Part shown: positions 8,316 through 16,567 of the stretch, one piece after another
Layout of the letters: the number at the start of each line of letters is the position of its first letter
Position numbering within the stretch: position 1 is the first letter of the stretch
Source of the DNA: an uncultured Lachnospiraceae bacterium
GTDB lineage: Bacteria; Bacillota; Clostridia; Lachnospirales; Lachnospiraceae
Length of the DNA: 48,240 bases
Direction of reading: 5' to 3'
Assembly (NCBI GenBank): GCA_905233835.1
Contig: CAJOGB010000001.1
Span: forward strand, 1-48,240
Made by a program: the position numbers and the translations under genes
The notes under the pieces: model-generated
What the model was told of the DNA's origin: nothing
Seen by the model: only the letters and a program-made list of their open reading frames with translations
The model's database searches: none

Positions 8316-10604
8316 CTACTGCGCTTTATAGTAGTTAATGAGGCAACCCTTCTCGATGATTTCTCTCTCATCGTCGGTAAGTTCCCCAAGTTTTAACTCA
8401 AATTCTTTTAATGCATCGTCCTTTACCACATATGCTTTAATCACCGATTTTTTCTCTGCAACTGCATCGTAAATATCCGGGATAAACAAGTAATCTCCGT
8501 TTGTAAAAGGAAGATCTCCTTCCTCAATTACAAAAGGAAGCATACCCCAGTTAATCAAGTTGGAACGATAACGCTTGGTGGCATACTCGTTGGCGATGTT
8601 TGCCCAACCGCCAAGTACCTTCTGGCAGGATGCCGCCTGTTCACGAGCAGAACCGTCTCCCGGTTTTACCGCAAAGATGGTGCTTCCCACTCCGATATTC
8701 TGACGGCTGACTTCCGGGAAGTCTTCCTTCACACGTTTGATTACCGCATGAAACTCCGGAGATACTTCTCCCGGACAGGTATCGGCTTCGATTAATTTCT
8801 GAATCTTTTGTACTTCTTTGGCGCGACCCACATATTCCGGATCCTTACGAGATAGGGTAAACTCCGCAAGTCCCAAAGGATTGGAACGATAAGAAGAGGT
8901 CTCACCTGACGGAATGAGTTCGTCTGTGGTGGTAACCGGATCGTGAATCTCGGAAACTACCTTTAAGAACATGTGCTTCGGCAAAGGACTCATGGCCGGC
9001 CAGTCCTTAATGTTCGGACCAAATTTGATCTCCACATTTTCGTCTGCCACGCCCTTGGAATCAAAGACACGGTTTTCATAAATGGTCTTATCGAAGAAGT
9101 ACTTCGGTTTCGTAAAGTTCACATCCGCTTCATCCGCAGCGGTTAAGAAGCCTTTGTTTGCGGCGGTAGCCGCGATGGAACGAGCATCCATAAGTGCAAC
9201 GGAAGAAATCTGGCCGTTCTGCAACTTGGAGCCTTCGCGGTTCGGGAAGTTTCTCGTAGAATGACGAATGGAAAATCCGTTATTGGAAGGAGTATCTCCC
9301 GCTCCGAAACATGGTCCGCAAAATGCGGTTTTTACAATGGCACCGGTGGCCATCAAATCAGCAACCGCACCGTTTCTGACAAGTTCCATATAAATCGGTG
9401 TACTTGCCGGATAAACGGAAAGGGTAAACTCATCCGGGCCGATGGATGCGCCGCGTAAAATGTCGGCTGCATCACAAATATTTTCAAAACCACCGCCGGC
9501 ACATCCGGCGATAATTCCCTGATCAACATATAATTTACCGTCGCGAACCTTATCCTTTAAGGTAAAGTCCACCTGGCCGTCTAAGGATACTTTGGCACGC
9601 TTTTCGCAATCGTCCAAAATATCAAATAAGTTTTTCTTTAACTCTTCAATGGTATAGGTGTTGGAAGGATGGAAAGGCATGGCAATCATGGGCTTGATCT
9701 CGGAAAGATCGATTTCAATCATACCGTCGTAGTAAGCCACATCCCCCGGATTTAATTCCTTATACTCTTCTTTTCTGCCGTGAATCTCATAGAACTCTTC
9801 CACTTTAGCATCCGTCTTCCAAATAGAAGAAAGACAAGTGGTCTCGGTGGTCATAACATCCACTCCGATTCTAAAATCTACGGAAAGGTTTGCAACACCC
9901 GGTCCCACGAATTCCATGACTTTATTCTTTACATAGCCTTTGTCAAAGACTTCTCCGATAATGGCAAGAGCAACGTCCTGAGGACCCACACCCTTTCGCG
10001 GTGAACCCGTAAAGTAAACGCCTACCACTTCCGGCATCTTAATATCATAGGTTCTGTTTAATAACTGTTTTACAAGCTCCGGTCCGCCTTCGCCCATGGC
10101 CATGGTTCCCAACGCACCGTAACGGGTATGGGAGTCGGATCCCAAAATCATTTTTCCGCCGCCGGCAAGCATTTCACGAGCGAACTGGTGAATAACTGCC
10201 TGATGAGGCGGTACATAAATTCCACCGTATTTCTTTGCGCAGGTAAGACCAAACATGTGGTCATCTTCGTTAATGGTTCCGCCTACCGCACACAAGGAGT
10301 TATGGCAGTTGGTAAGAACGTAAGGTATCGGGAATTTGGTAAGACCCGAAGCACGTGCGGTCTGAATAATACCTACATAGGTAATGTCGTGACTGGTTAA
10401 TTTGTCAAACTTAATCTGAAGCTCTTCCATATTTCCGGAAGTGTTATGTGCTTCCAAAATAGAATACGCGATTGTATTTTTCTTCGCCTCTTCCTTGGAA
10501 ACCTGCTTTCCGGTTTTGGAAGAAATCTCATCTGTCGCATTTGCTCCGTCGGCAATAAGTTCCGTGCCGTTTAGTAAATACATTCCGGTGTTTGAAAGTT
10601 TCAT
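8316..10604 (-). CDS. Aconitase-family hydratase (probable aconitate hydratase)
   Basis: A 762-residue [4Fe-4S] dehydratase of the aconitase/isopropylmalate isomerase superfamily, expected to interconvert citrate and isocitrate through cis-aconitate. Cluster ligands are visible: C368 in IIAGCAGGGF, then C429 and C432 in AFCGPCFGAG. The active-site segments GSDSHTRYGALG (155-166) and STRNFPNREGSK (449-460) are present, and a C-terminal swivel domain follows (about 600-762). The start is supported by GAGGT five bases before ATG. This divergent aconitase clade is often annotated simply as hydratase in Clostridia. Citrate synthase and isocitrate dehydrogenase are not in the window, so a TCA role is inferred. 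It precedes the AI-2E transporter in the same direction. Confidence 0.85.
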   Translation of the reverse strand: MKLSNTGMYLLNGTELIADGANATDEISSKTGKQVSKEEAKKNTIAYSILEAHNTSGNMEELQIKFDKLTSHDITYVGIIQTARASGLTKFPIPYVLTNCHNSLCAVGGTINEDDHMFGLTCAKKYGGIYVPPHQAVIHQFAREMLAGGGKMILGSDSHTRYGALGTMAMGEGGPELVKQLLNRTYDIKMPEVVGVYFTGSPRKGVGPQDVALAIIGEVFDKGYVKNKVMEFVGPGVANLSVDFRIGVDVMTTETTCLSSIWKTDAKVEEFYEIHGRKEEYKELNPGDVAYYDGMIEIDLSEIKPMIAMPFHPSNTYTIEELKKNLFDILDDCEKRAKVSLDGQVDFTLKDKVRDGKLYVDQGIIAGCAGGGFENICDAADILRGASIGPDEFTLSVYPASTPIYMELVRNGAVADLMATGAIVKTAFCGPCFGAGDTPSNNGFSIRHSTRNFPNREGSKLQNGQISSVALMDARSIAATAANKGFLTAADEADVNFTKPKYFFDKTIYENRVFDSKGVADENVEIKFGPNIKDWPAMSPLPKHMFLKVVSEIHDPVTTTDELIPSGETSSYRSNPLGLAEFTLSRKDPEYVGRAKEVQKIQKLIEADTCPGEVSPEFHAVIKRVKEDFPEVSRQNIGVGSTIFAVKPGDGSAREQAASCQKVLGGWANIANEYATKRYRSNLINWGMLPFVIEEGDLPFTNGDYLFIPDIYDAVAEKKSVIKAYVVKDDALKEFELKLGELTDDEREIIEKGCLINYYKAQ

Positions 10605-10636
10605 ATCTTACCTCGCTAATAATTGCTTATGCGTTT

Positions 10637-11392
10637 TTATGCATCTTTTTTGGAAAACAAAGAGAACCTGGATTTGTCCTTTTTCTCGGGAGCATCCCCT
10701 TCTTCTCCTTCTTTCCACTGGAAATACTCCGCATCCAAATCCGCGGACATATCTGTAGCCGCATCCTCTGCCGGCTTATCCGCACCCGGAACTTCCAGTC
10801 CCGCTTTTTCGAAGTACTCGGTGTTAATCTTTATCTCCGGTGCCGCCTGGGCATAGGTAGAAGTCTGCGGTGGGAGTTCGGAATTTTCATCCTTCTCCTT
10901 CGCACGACGATTGTTTTCATCTTCAATAAGTTTTAAGTATTTCTGGGTATCAATGAAATCCTGAAGCTGAGACTTTAACTCATACTGATTGGTCTTTACC
11001 TGCTGCCGCTGTTCCTTCATGGCCTCCATCATCTCCTGATGTAAAGAGTCCACTTTCTCCTCGGCAACCTTCATAATCTCCTGGATCTGCGAAAGGGCCT
11101 GATCGGAATACAATACGGAAGCCGCATAAATATCCTCCGCCTGCTTTCTGGCCTCAAAAGAGAGTTCATCCAACTCCTTCTGTTGCTGACGCTGAGCCTT
11201 CTCGCGACTTTGCATGGTGAGTTCATGTTCGTCCATCATATCGTACATGCACTCATTTAATTCCTTCAGCAAATTCATCATGTCCGCTTTTTCGACGATG
11301 ACTCTTCGCTTACTTCCGTTATATGGTTCTGCTTTTGAAAATAAAACGTGAATCCGTTTAAGAACATCCTCGGTACGTTCTGCCGCTCCCAT
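10637..11392 (-). CDS. Coiled-coil protein, DivIVA-like helix content
   Basis: A 251-residue soluble protein with no membrane segment. Residues 30-165 are almost continuous heptad-rich helix, dominated by Glu, Gln, Lys and Met. The C-terminal third (170-251) is acidic and disordered, and ends in a Lys/Ser/Phe-rich tail (SRFSLFSKKDA). This resembles uncharacterised DivIVA/ATP-synthase-b-like coiled-coil proteins annotated in Lachnospiraceae near cell-division genes, but no conserved DivIVA N-terminal motif is visible. It stands between gpsA and the hydratase gene, with 75 bp upstream that could hold its own promoter. Function is unknown; a scaffold role is only a guess from composition. Confidence 0.6.
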   Translation of the reverse strand: MGAAERTEDVLKRIHVLFSKAEPYNGSKRRVIVEKADMMNLLKELNECMYDMMDEHELTMQSREKAQRQQQKELDELSFEARKQAEDIYAASVLYSDQALSQIQEIMKVAEEKVDSLHQEMMEAMKEQRQQVKTNQYELKSQLQDFIDTQKYLKLIEDENNRRAKEKDENSELPPQTSTYAQAAPEIKINTEYFEKAGLEVPGADKPAEDAATDMSADLDAEYFQWKEGEEGDAPEKKDKSRFSLFSKKDA

Positions 11393-11467
11393 GCCTAAAA
11401 AATCTCCTAATAGTTATAATAATCCCATTGTTTAAAGAGTACCATATTCTCAAACCCGTGACAACAA

Positions 11468-12440
11468 CTACATTTCAGGTTTTAAGGCACGATTCATCAG
11501 TTCAAAAACCGCTTCTTTGGGATCTTTTTTCTCAAACAAAACTTCGTTTACACCACGGATGATGGGAAGATCCACATGATACTTTTCACCAAGTCCTAAG
11601 GCCGCCTTTGCGGAATAGGCGCCTTCCACCACCATCTGCACCTTTTTATAAGCTTCTTCGGGAGCAAAGCCCTGTCCGATATAATAGCCCGCCTTTCGGT
11701 TTCTGGAATGCTGTGACTGGCAGGTTACGATTAAATCGCCGACCCCGGTCAGACCTCCTAAGGTTTCCGGTTTTCCTCCCATGGCAAGAGCCAGTTTTTC
11801 CATCTCGCGAATGCCTCGGGTAATAAGTGCCGCCTTTGCGTTATCTCCGTATCCCAGTCCGTCGGACATGCCGGCAGCCAAAGCCATTACGTTTTTTAAA
11901 GAGGCACCGATTTCAATTCCAAGTACGTCATCACTGGTATACACACGGAAGTTTTCATTGGAAAAAATCTGTTGTGCTTCCACCGCAAAAGCTTCATCCT
12001 TTGCTCCAACCACTATGAGTGTTGGAAGTCCGATGACCACTTCCTCCGCATGGGACGGTCCGCGCATCAGGAAGTTCTTCTTCCACGATTTTTGTTTGGG
12101 TGAGATAAGATTCATCCTCGATTCCCTTGGAGACGGTAATGATTTTTTGTCCCGCCGGGATAAAGGGTTTTAACTTTTGGGCCGTTTCCCGTTCCGCCAC
12201 GGAAGGAACCGCCAAAACCAGCAAATCCTTTCCCTCGGCGGTTTCCTTTAAATCGGTACTAAACTTTAAGTCCTCCGGAAGTTTTGCGTTTGGAAGCTTA
12301 TCGTTTACCCCCGTTTTTTTCATCTCTTCCACTTGAGACGCACGGTGAGACCAAAGGGTTACATCATGTCCGTTTTTGCAAAGCAAGGAAGCTAGGGCAC
12401 TGCCCCAACTTCCCGCTCCGATCACTCCGATTTTTTTCAT
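11468..12440 (-). pseudogene. gpsA: Glycerol-3-phosphate dehydrogenase [NAD(P)+], frame-disrupted
   Basis: GpsA reduces dihydroxyacetone phosphate to sn-glycerol-3-phosphate for phospholipid synthesis. The N-terminal half (from 12440) is intact: the Rossmann motif GAGSWGSALA, LAVPS and SKGIEDESYL are present as far as VEEELPDA. The C-terminal half, in another frame, resumes at GPSHAEEVVIGLP and runs to 11468 with the family helices (GASLKNVMALAAGMSDGLGYGDN, GLTGVGDL). Between ELPDA and GPSHAEE the family normally has about six residues ending VLSG or similar; here they are missing and the frame shifts near 12062. A deletion of about 17 nt explains it. As read, neither fragment is a full enzyme. 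Since gpsA is often essential, an assembly error must be considered. Confidence 0.88.
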
Positions 12441-12451
12441 GTTATCCTCTC

Positions 12452-13564
12452 CTAAAAAAGTTCACTTGCCCGATCTAAAATGCCGTGAAGATAGGCGATA
12501 AATACGCCGTAGTTTGTAATGGGTACACCGCTTTTTTTTGCCGTTTCAATGCGATATGCCATCTCTCTGGCAGGAAGCATGCAGCCTCCGCAGTGAATGA
12601 TTAGTTTGTATTTTGATAAGTCCTCCGGAAACTCTCCTCCTGAAGTAAATTCGTAGACAAATTCTTTTCCGGTATGAGCTTTGATCCATCCCGGAATTTT
12701 CACCGCACCGATGTCCTTGCACTGACGCTTATGGGTGCAGCCTTCGGATATTAAAATCACATCTTTATCCTTTAAATCTTTAATGGCTTTAGCACCATCA
12801 ATCTGGGTTCTTAAATCCCCCTTGTATCTGGCCATTAAAATCGAAAAAGAAGTAAGGGGAATTTCCTTCGGAACGGTTTTATTCACCGCTTCAAAAACCT
12901 GAGAATCGCAAATCACCATCTTCGGTGAAATTTCCATGCTCTTTAAAGTCGCATCCAGTTCCGTTTCCCGACAAATCACGGGAACTCCGCCGGCGTCCAA
13001 AACATCACGGATTACCTGCTGCTGTGGGAGAATCAAACGTCCTTTTGGGGCGGATTTATCGATGGGAATTACCAGTACCACCCGATCGTTTACAGAGATG
13101 AAATCCCGAACCAAAGGTCGTTTTTCAGGAAGTTCATAGGCATTTATTATTTCATTTAAAACATCTTCCCGCACCCAATTTTCCCGCGCCGTTACGGTAA
13201 CAAAAGGCAGATGACGTTTTTTTATTTCTTCCAAAAAATCTTCTTCAAAATCATCCGGGGTTTCAGCGCTTTGTACCAAAACCGCCATGTCGATTTTTCG
13301 AAGAATTTGTTTTGCTTTTGTGATTCGTTTTTCCCCAAGTTCGCCTTCATCGTCAAGGCCCGGTGTATCGATAAAAAGTACCGGTCCTAAAGGCAGTACT
13401 TCCATGGCTTTTTTCACAGGATCCGTGGTGGTTCCCAAGGTGTCGGAAACCACGGCCAAATCCTCTCCGATTAATAGATTAAACAGAGTGGATTTTCCCG
13501 CATTTCTGCGACCGAAGATTCCGATTTGAATTCTCTCAGATGAAGGTGTTTCGTTTAACCCCAT
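12452..13564 (-). CDS. hydF: [FeFe] hydrogenase H-cluster maturation GTPase HydF
   Basis: A 370-residue scaffold GTPase on which the 2Fe subcluster of the H-cluster is assembled before transfer to HydA. The N-terminal GTPase domain has the P-loop GRRNAGKS at 18-25, G3 DTPG at 66-69 and switch threonines TLGTTTDP. A dimerisation domain follows (about 170-260). The C-terminal Fe-S domain has C275 and H277 in SEGCTHKRQC and the pair C325/C328 in HCGGCML, matching the family CxH...HCxxC pattern. It follows hydG by 9 bp, and gpsA follows it by 11 bp, so all are co-transcribed. HydE and the hydrogenase itself are not in the window. Confidence 0.95.
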   Translation of the reverse strand: MGLNETPSSERIQIGIFGRRNAGKSTLFNLLIGEDLAVVSDTLGTTTDPVKKAMEVLPLGPVLFIDTPGLDDEGELGEKRITKAKQILRKIDMAVLVQSAETPDDFEEDFLEEIKKRHLPFVTVTARENWVREDVLNEIINAYELPEKRPLVRDFISVNDRVVLVIPIDKSAPKGRLILPQQQVIRDVLDAGGVPVICRETELDATLKSMEISPKMVICDSQVFEAVNKTVPKEIPLTSFSILMARYKGDLRTQIDGAKAIKDLKDKDVILISEGCTHKRQCKDIGAVKIPGWIKAHTGKEFVYEFTSGGEFPEDLSKYKLIIHCGGCMLPAREMAYRIETAKKSGVPITNYGVFIAYLHGILDRASELF

Positions 13565-13573
13565 AGTTTCCTC

Positions 13574-14995
13574 CTAGAAACGGAAGTCTCTTTTTCCGTT
13601 TTCGATCTCACCCAAATACTTTGCACACTGTTCTTTTACATTTGGATTTGTAATGACATTTAACTCTTTTTGAATCAATGCTTCTCCGATTTTTTTCGTA
13701 TCCTCGGAAGCATAATCCATCAAGTATTCCTTTAAGGTCATAAGCGCATTTGGATGACAGCAGTTTACAATCTGCTTACTCTTTAAAAGTTCCATAAAGC
13801 GATCGCCGGTTCGTCCCGCGCGATAGCAAGCGGTACAGAAAGAAGGAACGTAATCTAATTCCATAAGCCAGCGCACCACTTCATCTAAGGTACGGTTATC
13901 GATGACATCAAACTGTGCGGAGTTTTCTTCCTCCGGTTCCGGCTCTGCGTATCCGCCCACAGAAGTTTTGCTTCCTCCGGAAATCTGGGAAATACCAAGT
14001 TCCAACACACGCTTTCTGGAAGCCACGCTTTCTCTGGTGGAAACAATCATGCCGGTATAAGGCACTGCGATTCGAATACAAGCGACGATCTTTGCGAACA
14101 AATCATCGGAAAGTCCGTTATCAAATACATCCGGGTCGATATCGTCCGCCGGACGTACACGAGGTACGGAAATGGTATGAGGACCCACGCCGGTGTATGC
14201 TTCCAAATGCTCGGCATGCATGATGATTCCCGTAAAGTCATAGCGATAATTGTTTAATCCAAATAAAACTCCAAGTCCCACGTCGTCGATGCCGCCGCCT
14301 AACATGGCGCGATCCATAGCCTGTGTATGCCATGCGTAATCATGCTTCGGTCCGGTTGGATGGAGCTTTTCATACTGCACCTTATCGTAGGTTTCCTGGA
14401 ATAAAATGTAGGTACCGATGCCTGCATCTTTTAACATGCGATACTCTTCTTCCGTGGTAGCCGCGATGTTTACGTTTACACGACGGATGTCTCCGTTTTT
14501 ATGATGAATGCCGTAAATGGTATGGATACTCTCAAGCACATACTCGATTGGATTGTGTACCGGATCTTCTCCGCACTCCAACGCCAAGCGTTTATGTCCC
14601 ATATCCTGTAAAGCGATGACTTCTTTTTTAATGTCTTCCTGGGAAAGTTTCACACGACGGATGTGTTTGTTCTTCGCATGGTAAGGACAATACTCGCATC
14701 CGTTGATACAATAATTGGATAAATAAAGAGGCGCAAACATAACGATTCTGTTTCCGTAGAATTCGTTTTTAATGTCTCGCGCCAACTGATAAATCTCTTC
14801 ATTTTTTTCCGGAATGTCGCAGTCCAACAAAACAAGAGCCTCTCTGTGAGACACTCCCTTCATTTTGCGGGCCTTGTTTAAGATTTCATCAATCAGGGCC
14901 GCATTGGACTTATTCTTTTCCGCAAACTCTAAGGATTCTTTGATCTCCTCATCGCTTATAAATTCTTCTGCTCTCGGTGATTTTACGTTATACAT
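13574..14995 (-). CDS. hydG: [FeFe] hydrogenase maturase HydG (radical SAM tyrosine lyase)
   Basis: HydG cleaves tyrosine by radical SAM chemistry to give the CO and CN- ligands of the H-cluster, releasing p-cresol. With the start at 14995 (MYNVKSPRAEEF) the protein is 473 residues, the usual length. The SAM cluster motif is C96-x3-C100-x2-C103 in YCINGCEYC. The C-terminal auxiliary cluster motif is CTAC followed 21 residues later by NCCHPN. The open frame extends 18 codons further upstream, but that part overlaps the HD gene; the 14995 ATG has an AAGGAAAG site about 10 nt upstream and starts after the HD stop. It heads a hydG-hydF-gpsA run. Confidence 0.95.
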   Translation of the reverse strand: MYNVKSPRAEEFISDEEIKESLEFAEKNKSNAALIDEILNKARKMKGVSHREALVLLDCDIPEKNEEIYQLARDIKNEFYGNRIVMFAPLYLSNYCINGCEYCPYHAKNKHIRRVKLSQEDIKKEVIALQDMGHKRLALECGEDPVHNPIEYVLESIHTIYGIHHKNGDIRRVNVNIAATTEEEYRMLKDAGIGTYILFQETYDKVQYEKLHPTGPKHDYAWHTQAMDRAMLGGGIDDVGLGVLFGLNNYRYDFTGIIMHAEHLEAYTGVGPHTISVPRVRPADDIDPDVFDNGLSDDLFAKIVACIRIAVPYTGMIVSTRESVASRKRVLELGISQISGGSKTSVGGYAEPEPEEENSAQFDVIDNRTLDEVVRWLMELDYVPSFCTACYRAGRTGDRFMELLKSKQIVNCCHPNALMTLKEYLMDYASEDTKKIGEALIQKELNVITNPNVKEQCAKYLGEIENGKRDFRF

Positions 14996-15000
14996 CTTTG

Positions 15001-15459
15001 CTAGCTTTCCTTTCTGTATTTTTTTAATGTTTCCTTTGCGGAAACCCATTTATCCACAATGCAAACCACCAAGGCTTCCTTTGTCCCCGGAACACGGGTT
15101 AAATTCAGGGGCCACATGTGGCTTCTTATAATACTTTGCTCTGTCTCTCCGATTTTAAAATCTCGAAGCGCATTTCTAAGGGCCCGATCCGCATGATGAT
15201 ATCCATGAAGTTTATCTCCGTAATCATGCCAGTCATACAAGTAATAATCATGCAAAAAAGCACCAACTACCAGCGCTTTTTCATCTACCTTTAAATGCAT
15301 TTTTCGGGCAAAGTAAAAACTTTTTTTTGCAACATCCAAACAATGGTCAAATGTGGTTACGTCACTATGCTGCACATATTCTTTCATCTCTTGACAGCGG
15401 GGATCCTCCGCCAATTCGCGGATTAAATCTTCGAATTCCCCATTACCCAACATGGTCAT
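15001..15459 (-). CDS. HD domain protein
   Basis: A 152-residue small HD-superfamily protein, probably a metal-dependent phosphohydrolase. The metal-binding pattern is visible: FDHCLDVA (first His), LHDYYLYD (HD doublet), GYHHADRAL (further His) and a late Asp in CIVDKWV. The substrate is not evident. The start overlaps the end of the CmpB-like gene by 17 bp; a second ATG two codons in (15453) is equally possible. The stop is 5 bp before the hydG start, so it is translated as part of this operon. Co-location with hydG may be only positional; such small HD proteins often sit beside metabolic genes in Lachnospiraceae. Confidence 0.8.
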   Translation of the reverse strand: MTMLGNGEFEDLIRELAEDPRCQEMKEYVQHSDVTTFDHCLDVAKKSFYFARKMHLKVDEKALVVGAFLHDYYLYDWHDYGDKLHGYHHADRALRNALRDFKIGETEQSIIRSHMWPLNLTRVPGTKEALVVCIVDKWVSAKETLKKYRKES

Positions 15460-16288
15460 CTTTTATCTCTTTTCTCAAACGTTCAAACCATTTTGACTTT
15501 CCGTTTACCTTGAAAGTCTTAATACTGCGCAAGTGATAGCGCTGGCGGTAGGACAAACCTGCAGCCTTTTCTTTGAAATATGCCGGAACTTCTCCCATCT
15601 TCTCTTTTAAAGCAGCGGGTACTTCTGATACCTTCTCTTTCAATGCAGTTGGCATTTCGGATACTTTTTCTTTTAGCATACTTGGCGTAGCTGCCACCGC
15701 TTCCACGGATGCTTCCATCTTCTCGTCGAACTTCTCCTGGACATCATCAAGGTAAGAAAGAAGCTGTGTAATGGCTGCGATGGAAAGAGCCAAGTCCATA
15801 CCAAGCAAAAAAGAAAAGGCCATACCGGTTAGCTCCGTAATATAAGGATGGGTTTCTACGACTGAAAACTTTCCCAAAAACCAAGGAAAGAAAAACTTTA
15901 CGATCACCACTCCGGCCACTCCGAATCCCGTGGTGGCGGGAACGCAAATTCGACCGTTAATATTTAAGGGCATGTCGGAATAATCCCACCACATGGCATG
16001 GAACACTTTTTCCAAAATTAGTGAGATGCTGTATTCCAAAATCGCACTACCCAATGCGCAAACCAAAAAGATTTTCCAAATGGGGGTATCCGCTCCGGTA
16101 AAGATGGGAAGCTCGTTAAATACCAGCATGGCTCCCGTTGCACCGAATCCGTAAATGGGGCAAATGGGTCCGATCAAAAACCCACGGTTATCCCAGTGTC
16201 CGGATTTTACCGCGCAGTAAAAACACTCATATACCCAGCCCATAAAGCTGAAAATCATAAATTTGATAAAAAGGTTTGCTACTAACAT
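15443..16288 (-). CDS. CmpB-like (putative ABC transporter type IV) membrane protein
   Basis: With the start at 16288 the product has 281 residues. About five membrane segments lie in residues 1-180, with the family pattern MGWVYECFYCAVKSG, NRGFLIGPICPIYGFG and a Trp-Trp-Asp-Tyr motif (MWWDYSDMP), matching the PF06541 family of unknown function. The cytoplasmic tail has three near-identical 11-residue units (205-237, LKEKVSEMPTA type), then a basic segment. The frame is open upstream to 16384, but that stretch is inside SRP RNA; the 16288 ATG has GGAG about 8 nt upstream. It is probably expressed by read-through of the SRP RNA terminator. It overlaps the HD gene by 17 bp. Confidence 0.75.
   Translation of the reverse strand: MLVANLFIKFMIFSFMGWVYECFYCAVKSGHWDNRGFLIGPICPIYGFGATGAMLVFNELPIFTGADTPIWKIFLVCALGSAILEYSISLILEKVFHAMWWDYSDMPLNINGRICVPATTGFGVAGVVIVKFFFPWFLGKFSVVETHPYITELTGMAFSFLLGMDLALSIAAITQLLSYLDDVQEKFDEKMEASVEAVAATPSMLKEKVSEMPTALKEKVSEVPAALKEKMGEVPAYFKEKAAGLSYRQRYHLRSIKTFKVNGKSKWFERLRKEIKDDHVG
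15578..15676 (-). repeat. Three tandem 33-bp units encoding 11-residue repeats
   Basis: The minus strand encodes LKEKVSEMPTA, LKEKVSEVPAA and LKEKMGEVPAY in register, residues 205-237 of the CmpB-like protein, followed by a decayed fourth unit. Each unit is 33 bp with synonymous differences, so the protein period is conserved more than the DNA. The 11-residue period is typical of amphipathic helices such as those of lipid-binding or LEA-like proteins. Confidence 0.8.
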
Positions 16289-16300
16289 CGTTTTCTCCAT

Positions 16301-16520
16301 AAAAAAACCAAGCACCCCACCGGGGATCGACAGGCCGGCCGTAACCGAAACAGTTAACTCGGTCCAGGCACCCTCACGGCACATGAGAGGTCCTGCTTAG
16401 TGCTGCTTCATTCCTGACCTGACACGGTTCGCAAGTTCCCATCGCGTAAGACCCGGACTTCAACGCCACTTATCTCGGGCAGCACCGACCTCATTAAATC
16501 CCCGGCAGAAATGCTCGGTC
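16301..16520 (-). ncRNA. ffs: Signal recognition particle RNA
   Basis: The minus strand carries the conserved helix 8 region GTCAGGTCAGGAATGAAGCA, which binds Ffh. The 5' segment (CCGAGCA, then CCGGGGAT) pairs with the 3' segment (ATCCCCGG, then TGCTTGG), closing a molecule of about 220 nt, and the 3' arm runs directly into TTTTTTT, giving a built-in terminator. The 5' end is set by the promoter at 16526-16554, with a start at about 16519-16520. The length and the extra 5' domain suggest the larger Firmicute type rather than the 4.5S type; the Alu-domain assignment is inference. It acts with Ffh in co-translational targeting of membrane proteins. Confidence 0.93.
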
Positions 16521-16525
16521 TTCTC

Positions 16526-16554
16526 ATTTTATAGTTTTGCCCGAGTTATGTCAA
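16526..16554 (-). promoter_or_regulatory. Promoter of SRP RNA
   Basis: On the minus strand TTGACA (16549-16554), a 17-nt spacer and TAAAAT (16526-16531; an overlapping TATAAA is two bases upstream) form a strong sigma-A promoter. It starts transcription 6-7 nt downstream, exactly at the base-paired 5' end of the SRP RNA. It lies just beyond the carboxylesterase stop codon. Confidence 0.85.
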
Positions 16555-16567
16555 TTTACAAAACACT

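Noticed and set aside
14996..15049. Eighteen-codon extension of hydG.
   Set aside because: It overlaps the HD gene; the ATG at 14995 has a proper site and gives the usual HydG length.
16289..16384. Open-frame extension upstream of the CmpB-like gene (32 extra codons).
   Set aside because: The stretch lies within the SRP RNA; the GGAG-preceded ATG at 16288 is the better start.
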